5,385 nt of DNA, from positions 1 through 5,385 of the forward strand of contig CAZJNX010000277.1 of NCBI GenBank assembly GCA_964547415.1, written 5' to 3'. Positions within the stretch are counted from its first letter, which is position 1. Every line of letters starts with the position of its first letter. This DNA is from CAZJNX01 sp964547415 (GTDB taxonomy: Bacteria > Pseudomonadota > Alphaproteobacteria > Rhizobiales > Amorphaceae). A program made the position numbers and the translations under genes. Positions 1-5,385 of this stretch are shown in pieces. A model generated the notes under the pieces. The model was given only the letters and a program-made list of their open reading frames with translations, made no database searches and was not told the origin of the DNA.

Positions 1-1239
1 CGTGGGGCCGGTGCCGGGCTGCTCGAGGCGGGCGAGGATGATCTCCCCGGGCTCTGTGCCGACCACGTTGCCAAAGTCCCAGAACGCCGCGAGGGCGCCG
101 TCGGGGCTGACGAAGGGCAAGCCCAGGGAAAACGGTTGGTCCGGCCTCGTCGCGATCCCGTCCGGCGCCCCGTCGCCGTCGGCGTCGATGTCGATCGGCA
201 CGGCCTCGGCCGTCGCCACGTCGATCAGGTAGGGATCCGGGAGGGTGTCGGTGTCGGCAGCGACCAGCCGAGCGCTCGAAGACGCGATGATCGCGCTGCC
301 GTCGGGCAGCAGCCTCCCGTCTTGAATCAGCGCCTGGGTCCCGTCCGGGTTCTCGGCCGCCCATCGAATGCGCCCGTCGGGCAGGTAGAGGAACTCGCCC
401 GAGCGCCCGAACGACGGTGTCCTCCAGTTGAACAGCACGGTTTCACCGTCCTGCGACACCTGCGGGCGATAGTTGGGAATTGGTTCGCCCGGCCCGGCGC
501 CCCCGCTCGGGTAGCGCGACAGCAGCGTGACGGCGCCGGTTTCGGTATCGATGCGGTAGAGATCGAACAGGTCGTTGCGGTCGAGCCCCGGCAGCAGGGA
601 CGCGTCGGTCTCCAGCACCGCGTAGCGGCCGTCCTCGCTCCAGCTGACCTGCGGGAACGCGTCCTGGCGCACGTTGAACGTTCCGTTCTCGAACATGGCG
701 GCCGGGAACAGGCCGGCCTGATCGAGCCGGATGGTCCGGCCGGTCTCGGGATCGATCAGGTAGGCGACATCGAAGCCCGAAAGCGTGTCGTCGCTGTGCC
801 GCAGGGTGTCGGAGCTCGAGGCGATGATCCGGCCATCGGGCAGGACGTTCAGCACTTCCATGTTCGCCGGGCTGCCGTCGGCGCGAACCGCGATCGGCGC
901 GGTCTCGCCCGTGGCGAGGTCGAGCGTGAAGGAATAGCCCTCCCCGAACAGCTGCTTGTCGAAGGCGACGGTGCTTTCGTCCACCCAGCCGATCGGGATG
1001 CCGAAGTCGTCGCCGACCGGGGCGGCGTGCTCGGTCAGGGTGCCGGTGGCGATCTCGTAGCCGATCGGGACCCAGGTAGCGGAGGACGATCCGGAAAGGA
1101 CGCCCTCCTCCCCGCTCAGGACGAGGTAGCTGCCGTCGGGCGAGAAACCGAGACCCTGAAAACTGAGGTCGATGACCGACCCGTCCGGTCGCTCGGAGAT
1201 CCGAACGACGTCGGTCAGCAAGGCGATATCCTGACTCAT
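1..1239 (-). CDS. TolB/PD40-like beta-propeller protein, paralogue A (N-terminal part, runs off left edge)
   Basis: The frame reads open for 413 codons from the ATG at 1239-1237 to base 1, with no stop, so the gene is partial at its 3' end. The protein begins MSQDIALLTDVVRIS. It shows about seven diverged repeats, near residues 41-70, 91-115, 139-172, 208-240, 269-292, 318-350 and 385-405. The clearest has the form T/S-D-A-x-L-x-x-x-D-x-N...FDLYRIDTETG (209-235), typical of WD40-like/TolB-type propeller blades. Residues 349-361 form an aspartate ladder (IDIDADGDGAPDG; D350, D352, D354, D356, D360) resembling dockerin or thrombospondin-3 calcium loops. I see no signal peptide, membrane segment or cysteine, and only one lysine (K95); about 40 residues are Asp. 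The start is supported by alignment with the N-terminus of the plus-strand paralogue at 4078. The ribosome site is weak (a GGGGG run about 8 bases upstream). Substrate and function are unknown; a secreted or surface binding protein is an inference. Confidence 0.85.
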   Translation of the reverse strand, partial: MSQDIALLTDVVRISERPDGSVIDLSFQGLGFSPDGSYLVLSGEEGVLSGSSSATWVPIGYEIATGTLTEHAAPVGDDFGIPIGWVDESTVAFDKQLFGEGYSFTLDLATGETAPIAVRADGSPANMEVLNVLPDGRIIASSSDTLRHSDDTLSGFDVAYLIDPETGRTIRLDQAGLFPAAMFENGTFNVRQDAFPQVSWSEDGRYAVLETDASLLPGLDRNDLFDLYRIDTETGAVTLLSRYPSGGAGPGEPIPNYRPQVSQDGETVLFNWRTPSFGRSGEFLYLPDGRIRWAAENPDGTQALIQDGRLLPDGSAIIASSSARLVAADTDTLPDPYLIDVATAEAVPIDIDADGDGAPDGIATRPDQPFSLGLPFVSPDGALAAFWDFGNVVGTEPGEIILARLEQPGTGPT

Positions 1240-1445
1240 CGAGCGCCCCCGGTGCACGCCGCCACCAAGCCCGGCCCACTGGACGTCCGAACCGCGCCGC
1301 GCGCATCTGGTCAGGTATTCGGCGCCCGTCCGTCCTTCCCGTGCCCCCGCTTCGGCGAACCGGGCGACGTCGGGCTCGCGCCACCCCGATCCCGTCCAGA
1401 CGGCGGCGCCATTCGGCTGCCACAATCGGTCTTTGCGGGCGCCGA

Positions 1446-1451
1446 TGTCAA
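1446..1451 (-). promoter_or_regulatory. Candidate -35 box (TTGACA) for propeller gene A
   Basis: On the minus strand the sequence reads CCGAAAGGTTGACATCGG, a perfect TTGACA about 207 bases upstream of the gene A start codon, within an AT-richer dip. With a spacer of 17-18 bases the -10 position would be CGATTG or GATTGT, a poor match to TATAAT, so the promoter call is weak. An 8-bp inverted repeat (CACAATCG at 1421-1428 and CGATTGTG at 1476-1483) brackets the box and could be an operator, but a match of this size can arise by chance. The plus-strand paralogue also has a TTGACA preceded by CCGA. Confidence 0.3.
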
Positions 1452-1840
1452 CCTTTCGGCGATAAAGTCGGTGCGCGATTGTGTCGCGGCCCCGCGCCAG
1501 GCGCGCGGAGAGGTCGATCGGGGCTCCCGTGCCGTCGTCGCCCGGGATTGGCGAGCGACGGCGGCTCCGCGGCAATGATCTCGAGGCCGAGGCCTTCGCA
1601 CGGTCGCGGACCGTGGCGCTTTCGGCGGCCCGGCGGCCCGAACGATCCCGTCGGGGACGAGGCGAAGCTGTCTGCCGCAGGCGATCGGGACGGCCTTCCC
1701 GGCTTGCCCTTCGCCTTCAGCCGCTCGCGCCTTCCCTGCAGCGCCGGCCGCCGCGGATGCGGCGGGTGCCGCGTCACGTTCAGCCGTCGCGGGCGTGCGG
1801 CGCGAGCCCGGCGAGCGAGGCGATCCGGCAGCGGCACGGG

Positions 1841-1856
1841 CCGGCGAGCTCGCCGG
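1841..1856. repeat. 16-bp perfect palindrome
   Basis: CCGGCGAGCTCGCCGG is an exact palindrome. It sits between complementary 7-bp arms GCGAGGC (1815-1821) and GCCTCGC (1860-1866), so the whole stretch 1815-1866 could fold as a nested structure. In DNA this GC-rich about one such palindrome per window is expected by chance, so the palindrome is certain but a function is not. No gene starts nearby. Confidence 0.4.
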
Positions 1857-2078
1857 GTAGCCTCGCGCGGACCACGGGGGCGATCCCGGGAAACGGCGAC
1901 GATCGCGGCAGGCGTTCCGGCCCCCGCCCCATCCCGCGCGCGCCCCGCTGATTTCCGCGGCCCGGTCGTCGCCCTCGCCCGCCCCGCCCGGCCGCAAGCC
2001 GGTCCCGGCCGGGCGAGGACCCGCTCGGCCCCTCGCGGCCGGCGCCTTCCCGTCGCCATCGGCACATTCGACGGGGCC

Positions 2079-2092
2079 GTGACGGCCGTCAC
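2079..2092. repeat. 14-bp perfect palindrome
   Basis: GTGACGGCCGTCAC is an exact palindrome about 500 bases upstream of the YdcH gene. It has the form of a dimeric regulator site, but there is no recognised promoter next to it, and one such site is expected by chance at this base composition. Confidence 0.3.
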
Positions 2093-2243
2093 AGCCTCCG
2101 CGCGGGCGCCGGCCTACCTGTTGGTCGAGGCCGACGACGCGGGTCGCGGCCGCGGGAGACCGGAGCGGAGGGCGCTGCGCGGCCTTCCGGCGGCAACCCC
2201 CGCACAAGCCTGCCCCGATAGGGGTTCGCTACGGGAATTTCGG

Positions 2244-2422
2244 CCGGCGCATAATCCGCCGGTCGTGCGCGCCGGAGGTTTTCACCGGCGCCGGGGCGGC
2301 GATGCAGGCGTTTTCCGCCTGTCGCTCCGCTTGCAGGAACCGGTGCATGCTCCACCGGTCGTCTCCGGCACATTGCGCCGGCACCGGGTGGCGGATCGGC
2401 ACATTATGCCGGCCACCCGGTG
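2244..2422. other. Cluster of five hairpins upstream of the YdcH-family gene
   Basis: Five perfect inverted repeats follow one another. They are CCGGCG/CGCCGG at 2244-2262, GCGCCGG/CCGGCGC at 2269-2291, CAGGCG/CGCCTG at 2305-2321, ACCGGTG/CACCGGT at 2339-2359, and an 11-bp stem CACCGGGTGGC/GCCACCCGGTG at 2382-2422. The last encloses a second stem CGGCA/TGCCG (2397-2411) that abuts the outer right arm. Stems are GC-rich and most loops are AT-rich (CATAATC, AGGTTTTCA, TTTTC). The cluster ends 171 bases before the TTG start of the YdcH gene and lies in a local GC dip. It could be a structured 5' leader, a small RNA or a protein-binding array. None of the hairpins is followed by a convincing T tract, so they do not look like terminators. 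Strand is not decided. Confidence 0.4.
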
Positions 2423-2578
2423 TTTGCGAGGGGGCCGTTTCGTCCCTCACGGTCCCGTTCGGCCCGATCCCCGTCGGTCGATCCGACCCGAATTTGATCT
2501 GGCGCATGGCCGGCCGAACGTGCTCGCCCCACCGTGGCGCGACCCTGCGGCCGCACCGGCCGCGCACCTGCCGAACAT

Positions 2579-2586
2579 GGAGGAGA
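2579..2586 (+). promoter_or_regulatory. Shine-Dalgarno site that fixes the YdcH-family start
   Basis: GGAGGAGA lies 7 bases upstream of the TTG at 2594. It is the best ribosome site seen in the window. It selects the TTG over the in-frame GTG at 2534, whose extra 20 residues do not resemble the family, and over the out-of-frame ATG at 2577. Confidence 0.75.
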
Positions 2587-2593
2587 GATCCCG

Positions 2594-2827
2594 TTGAGCC
2601 ACGTTCCACACGAGCTCGCCGAAGCATTTCCCGACAAGGCCGAGCGCATCCGCGCCCTGAAGGCCGAGGACGCTCATTTCGCGCGCCTTGCCGAGCAATA
2701 CCACGAGATCAATCGGACAATCCATCGGGGCGAGACGAACGTGGAGCCGATGGACGACTTCCATCTCGAAGATCTGAAGAAGCAACGGCTCGCCCTCCTC
2801 GACGACATTCGCACGCGTCTCGGCTGA
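2594..2827 (+). CDS. YdcH family (DUF465) small protein
   Basis: This is a complete gene of 77 residues plus a TGA stop, read from a TTG start. The protein begins SHVPHELAEAFPDKAERI and continues with the pattern ALKAEDAHFARLAEQYHEINR (about residues 22-42), then a DFHLEDLKKQRLALLDDI segment (about 55-72). This matches the YdcH/DUF465 family in both length and sequence; I recognise it by sequence, without a search. These proteins are short, cytoplasmic, mostly helical and probably form a coiled-coil hairpin. Their molecular role is not established; they are widespread in Proteobacteria. It has no close neighbour: 1.35 kb of gene-free DNA lies upstream and 1.25 kb downstream, so it is probably transcribed alone. 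The non-ATG start may limit expression, although the ribosome site is strong. Confidence 0.93.
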   Translation: MSHVPHELAEAFPDKAERIRALKAEDAHFARLAEQYHEINRTIHRGETNVEPMDDFHLEDLKKQRLALLDDIRTRLG

Positions 2828-2864
2828 CCGCGCGGCGTCGCTGCCGGCGGCTGCGTTGGTGATC

Positions 2865-2881
2865 GGCCGGCATCTCCGGCC
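2865..2881 (+). terminator. Possible terminator hairpin after the YdcH-family gene
   Basis: GGCCGG (2865-2870) and CCGGCC (2876-2881) form a 6-bp stem with loop CATCT, 37 bases after the stop codon. No T tract follows, so it is at best a non-canonical terminator or an mRNA-stabilising hairpin. Stems of this size are common in DNA this GC-rich. Confidence 0.2.
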
Positions 2882-3514
2882 CGGTCCACCGCCCTGCGAT
2901 CGCGCCGCGCGCCCGCCGTGACGCATGGCTCATGGGCGGGATGAGAGTCGCCGTCGGCGGGCGCGGACGGCGACGGTGCCGCCCGACCGCCTGGCCGTCA
3001 CGCACCGGAGCCAAGCCGACGGCGCGCCGGCGGGCTGCAGGGCCTCCTCGCCTCGGGCGAGCGACATCGCTCCCGCCCGAGCCGTTCCGACGGCGGCGGC
3101 TCGCCGTCCGTGGGCCGCCCGCACCGCCCGGTGCCGGCACCGGGGGGTTCGCGGCTGCCTGCGCGCCGCGATCCGGCAAGGCGAGGCACTCCACCGGCGC
3201 GGTCAGCAAGGCGGCCGCGCGACGGCCCGCCGGGGCCGCGCGAACCGGGCCGCCCGCACGATCCCCCGGCGCGGGACGACCCGTCGGCGGTCGATCGGCC
3301 TCACCGTCCCCGTGTCGGCCTTGCCGGCACGCGACAGCTCGCCAGCGGCGGTCGACCGTCTCCGGCAGCGGCCACGGCCCATGCGCCCCCGTTCGTCTCG
3401 CAGCGTCGCCGGCCCGGCCACGCGTCGGGGAAGAGACGGCAGTTGCCGCGCGCGTCATCCTCGTGGCGCGGCCGGTCCTCCCGATCCGGGGACGCGGAAG
3501 CGGCCCTCGGCCCC

Positions 3515-3564
3515 GGCAGTGCCGGCCCGCCAGGGCGGCAGTGCCGGCCCGCCAGGGCGGCAGT
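3515..3564. repeat. 22-bp tandem repeat, about 2.3 copies
   Basis: Two identical 22-bp units lie head to tail at 3521-3542 and 3543-3564, preceded by the last six bases of a further unit (GGCAGT, 3515-3520). Each unit starts GCCGGCCC and ends GGCGGCAGT. Within a unit, GCC-G-GCCC and GGGC-GGC can pair into a 7-bp stem with one bulged G and loop GCCA. Exact identity suggests recent duplication or slippage. The unit length is not a multiple of three, which argues against a coding repeat. Confidence 0.85.
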
Positions 3565-3848
3565 GGCCGCTCGCGCGGATCGCCCGCGCCGAGGAGGCAT
3601 GCCGGTCCGCCGCACCCGCAAGACGGGGCGGGGGCCGCGGCGCGGACCGGGCGGTGGAAGCGGCCGCGGTTCATCCCGCGCCCGGGATCGCCTCGCACCG
3701 CGACGCCGGCCCCGCCCGTACCGTCCCCACCGGTCCCTCGTCCCGGGCTTCCGGCAGAAGCGCACGAGCGGGTCGCACGCGCCCCGGTCGCAGCCGGCTC
3801 CGCGAAACGAGGAGCAACCTCAGCCGCTTGCGAAAGGCGCGTGGCAGC

Positions 3849-3875
3849 ATCGCAGACGCCGGTCAGCGATTTTTT
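3849..3875 (+). terminator. Rho-independent terminator with no gene directly upstream
   Basis: ATCGC (3849-3853) pairs with GCGAT (3866-3870). After one A-A mismatch GAC (3855-3857) pairs with GTC (3862-3864) around a GCCG tetraloop. A run of six T (3870-3875) begins at the last stem base. This is the standard intrinsic terminator layout and works only for plus-strand transcription. A second hairpin lies just before it (GCCGC at 3823-3827 with GTGGC at 3841-3845, including one G-U pair, enclosing GCG/CGC). The nearest plus-strand gene ends about 1 kb upstream, so the terminator may close an unrecognised small RNA, or stop read-through before the promoter region of gene B. Confidence 0.55.
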
Positions 3876-3969
3876 CCTTGCCGTCCCGCGTTTTCGTGAG
3901 CGGCTCCTCGCCGCGAGCGGTCATCTGGCATGCATGAAACTGCGTGAGGCCGGTCGATAGATTTTCCGA

Positions 3970-3975
3970 TTGACA
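3970..3975 (+). promoter_or_regulatory. Candidate -35 box (TTGACA) for propeller gene B
   Basis: A perfect TTGACA, preceded by AGATTTTCCGA, lies about 100 bases before the gene B start in the most AT-rich part of the window and just downstream of the intrinsic terminator. No good -10 stands at 17 bases (CATCGT); CATCAT at 3990-3995 matches better but leaves only 14 bases between the boxes. The position and the base-composition dip favour a promoter, but the -10 is uncertain. Confidence 0.35.
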
Positions 3976-4077
3976 GGTCTTGTCGTCCACATCATCGTCC
4001 TGCCGTATCTCGGCCGCAACGGGACCTGCCGCCACCGGTCGATCGAGGGTCGCCCCTGCGAACGAGATGACGAAGCC

Positions 4078-5385
4078 ATGACCGAACGTCTCGCCGTCCT
4101 CACGGACGTCACCCAGATCTCGCTCACCGCCGACGGGTCACCGTTCGACCAGAACCAGATCATGCTCCCCTTCGACAAGGCGGTGGGGCTGTCGCCGGAC
4201 GACGAGATCTACCTGTTCCGCGTACAGGAAGGCGTGATCGACGGCGCGCCGGTGCCCAACGCGTTCGGCGGCCTCGGCGTCTACGATATCGCCGACGGCA
4301 CGATCCGTGAGCTGTCGCTCGCCCCGCTGCGCGACCTCGTCTTCGACGGCGATCCACGGGTCGATCCCGTCGGCTGGCTCGACGAGCGCACCATCGTGGC
4401 GGATGTGCGCGGGGGCCCGGCCGTCGCCTGGGACGTGGAGGACGGCACCGCCACCCCGCTGCTGACCGACAGGGAGGGCGAGCCCGTCGAGGCGTCCGTC
4501 CTTTCCGTCCTGCCCGACGGGCGCATCATCGTGGCGGCGGACGGAACCCTGCCCGGCCTCGCCCCCGGCGGGTTCGGGACCTTCGGCTTCACCGCCTATC
4601 TGGTCGACGGGCCCGGCGGCCGCGTCCGGCGCCTGGAGGACACCGGGCTGTTTCCGCCGGAGCTGTTCGGGCCCGAAGGCGACGTCGCCGTCGCGCTCAA
4701 CCAGCCGATCCTGTGGGACGTGGACGCGCGCCAGGCGGTGCTGTCCACCCAGGCGCCCCTCGTGCCCCTCGTCGACCGCAACGGCGCGTTCGACCTGTAC
4801 CGGATCGACACCGATCGCGGGGCCGTCACGCTCCTCACGGACATCACCGGCGGCGGCGCGGGGGCCGGCTCCACCAGCGGGCAGTTCGGCACCGAGATCA
4901 CCACGACGGCCTCGACGGTCCTGTTCCTCACGCGCGACCGCAGCCTCGTGCCCGGGCTCGTCGACGATCCGGCGGGCGTGAACGGATCGGCCTGGTACCT
5001 CTCCCCGCCGGACGACCGGCTGGAGCGGGTCGGGCGGCGGGACGACGACACGGTCCCGCGCCTCCTCGACGTCCACCTCATCCGCGACGGCGACGGGCTG
5101 ATCGTGATGTCCGACGCGCCGCTCGTGGCGGAGGACGCCGACGCGCTGGATGATTTCCACTATCTCGACCTCGGCACCGACACCCTGGCGCGGATCGACC
5201 TCGACCTCGATGGGGACGGCGCGGGCGACGGCGTGCTGGTGGGCGCGGAGCGGCCCCTCTTCCGGATCGATGCCATCGACACCGGCGGCCGCTTCGTCAT
5301 CTTCCAGGACACGGCCGACCTCGCGGGGCCCACGGGCGGCAACCTCACCCAGACCTACATCGCCCGCCTCGTGCCCCCGGAAGAC
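4078..5385 (+). CDS. TolB/PD40-like beta-propeller protein, paralogue B (N-terminal part, runs off right edge)
   Basis: The frame is open for 436 codons from the ATG at 4078 to the window end, with no stop seen. The protein begins MTERLAVLTDVTQIS, matching paralogue A, which supports this start although only a weak GA-rich ribosome site (around GAGATGACGAAG) precedes it. About seven repeats are visible near residues 45-78, 107-128, 151-186, 222-253, 282-317, 343-375 and 407-432. Blocks shared with A include GW-D-E-T (99-105), VLPDGRII (144-151), GLFP (190-193) and DRN..FDLYRIDT..GAVTLL (233-253). Residues 373-385 carry the acidic loop IDLDLDGDGAGDG (D374, D376, D378, D380, D384). There is no signal peptide, membrane segment or cysteine, and one lysine (K34). 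The last visible residues, TYIARLVPPED, look like the final propeller strand and the start of a linker. Function is unknown; a calcium-binding exported propeller is an inference. Confidence 0.85.
   Translation, partial: MTERLAVLTDVTQISLTADGSPFDQNQIMLPFDKAVGLSPDDEIYLFRVQEGVIDGAPVPNAFGGLGVYDIADGTIRELSLAPLRDLVFDGDPRVDPVGWLDERTIVADVRGGPAVAWDVEDGTATPLLTDREGEPVEASVLSVLPDGRIIVAADGTLPGLAPGGFGTFGFTAYLVDGPGGRVRRLEDTGLFPPELFGPEGDVAVALNQPILWDVDARQAVLSTQAPLVPLVDRNGAFDLYRIDTDRGAVTLLTDITGGGAGAGSTSGQFGTEITTTASTVLFLTRDRSLVPGLVDDPAGVNGSAWYLSPPDDRLERVGRRDDDTVPRLLDVHLIRDGDGLIVMSDAPLVAEDADALDDFHYLDLGTDTLARIDLDLDGDGAGDGVLVGAERPLFRIDAIDTGGRFVIFQDTADLAGPTGGNLTQTYIARLVPPED

Larger units (their letters stand above)
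1240..2593. other. Gene-free GC-rich stretch between propeller gene A and the YdcH-family gene
   Basis: I see no credible gene here. Several frames stay open for hundreds of codons on both strands, but their translations are almost only Arg, Pro, Ala and Gly with no domain motif, as expected where stop codons are rare (line 1981-2040 has 7 A/T in 60 bases). The stretch is not uniform: an AT-richer dip near 1430-1485 probably carries the promoter of gene A, and another at 2220-2500 lies upstream of the YdcH gene. Structural elements include a 7-bp hairpin with a 3-base loop at 1599-1615, a 16-bp perfect palindrome at 1841-1856, flanked by 7-bp inverted arms at 1815-1821 and 1860-1866, a 14-bp palindrome at 2079-2092 and the hairpin cluster at 2244-2422. 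Confidence 0.6.
2828..4077. other. Gene-free GC-rich stretch between the YdcH-family gene and propeller gene B
   Basis: I find no credible gene. Long open frames exist on both strands (over 300 codons), but they are Arg/Pro/Ala/Gly-rich, overlap each other, and one runs antisense through the YdcH gene. Base composition is about 80% GC for most of the stretch (line 3121-3180 has 11 A/T in 60) and then falls sharply: line 3841-3900 has 24 A/T and line 3961-4020 has 28. The AT-richer end holds an intrinsic terminator (3849-3875) and the likely promoter region of gene B. The GC-rich part contains a 22-bp tandem repeat at 3515-3564. Confidence 0.6.

Noticed and set aside
443..1423. A 326-codon minus-strand open frame
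   Set aside because: It lies in another frame of paralogue A, is strongly Arg-rich, and lacks the repeats and paralogue match that the true frame shows.
136..1578. A 480-codon plus-strand open frame
   Set aside because: It is antisense to paralogue A, is Arg/Gly/Val-rich without domain motifs, and is explained by the GC-rich third positions of the real minus-strand gene.
1311..2597. Overlapping long open frames on both strands (418, 298 and 214 codons)
   Set aside because: Their products are Arg/Pro/Ala/Gly-rich and overlap one another, with no recognisable motif; stop codons are simply rare at this GC content.
3515..3564. CRISPR array
   Set aside because: The 22-bp units are directly adjacent with no spacers and only about 2.3 copies; no cas gene is present.
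3591..3937. GAGGAGG followed by an ATG at 3599, as a possible small basic protein
   Set aside because: Only one base separates the ribosome-like site from the ATG, and the product is Arg/Pro-rich and unlike any family I recognise. The frame also reads through the terminator at 3849-3875.
2709..3960. Long open frames on both strands after the YdcH-family gene (over 300 codons each)
   Set aside because: They show low-complexity Arg/Pro-rich translations and mutual overlap; one runs antisense into the YdcH gene, and one contains the 22-bp repeat, whose length is not a multiple of three.
4067..4081. A four-codon frame (ATG ACG AAG CCA TGA) overlapping the gene B start as ATGA
   Set aside because: A coupled leader peptide is conceivable, but so short a frame is expected by chance and no ribosome site precedes it.
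4138..5160. A 340-codon minus-strand open frame
   Set aside because: It is antisense to paralogue B, which has clear repeats and a paralogue match. The minus-strand product is a shadow of its codon use.

Overview
The window is very GC-rich; 60-base lines that I counted range from 53% to 88% GC. It holds only three genes that I can support. The small YdcH-family protein, whose core begins SHVPHELAEAFP, and the GC-rich codon use suggest an alphaproteobacterium. This is an inference from protein style, not from a phylogenetic marker. I see no rRNA, tRNA, CRISPR array, insertion sequence or integrase.

Layout: (1) positions 1-1239, minus strand, hold the N-terminal 413 residues of a TolB/PD40-like beta-propeller protein that runs off the left edge. 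(2) Positions 1240-2593 hold no credible gene. There is a TTGACA box in an AT-richer dip that may serve the first gene, two perfect palindromes, and a cluster of five GC-stem hairpins at 2244-2422. (3) Positions 2594-2827, plus strand, encode a 77-residue YdcH/DUF465 protein with a TTG start and a strong ribosome binding site. (4) Positions 2828-4077 also hold no credible gene. They carry a 22-bp tandem repeat (about 2.3 copies), an orphan rho-independent terminator on the plus strand at 3849-3875, and a second TTGACA box. (5) Positions 4078-5385, plus strand, hold the N-terminal 436 residues of a second propeller protein that runs off the right edge.

The two propeller proteins are diverged paralogues transcribed away from each other. 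They share the same N-terminus (LTDV..IS), the same blade motifs and the same aspartate-rich DxDxDGDG loop in the sixth repeat. I count about seven repeats in each. Both reach the window edge just after the seventh, so any C-terminal domain is out of view. Neither has a signal peptide or a cysteine, each has one lysine, and both are rich in aspartate. That would fit calcium-binding proteins exported by a signal-peptide-independent route, but the export signal is not visible here. The YdcH protein between them is a common housekeeping-type small protein with no evident functional link.

I did not find a clearly new multi-gene system. The observations most worth checking are the divergent propeller pair, the hairpin cluster upstream of the YdcH gene, and the terminator with no gene in front of it.
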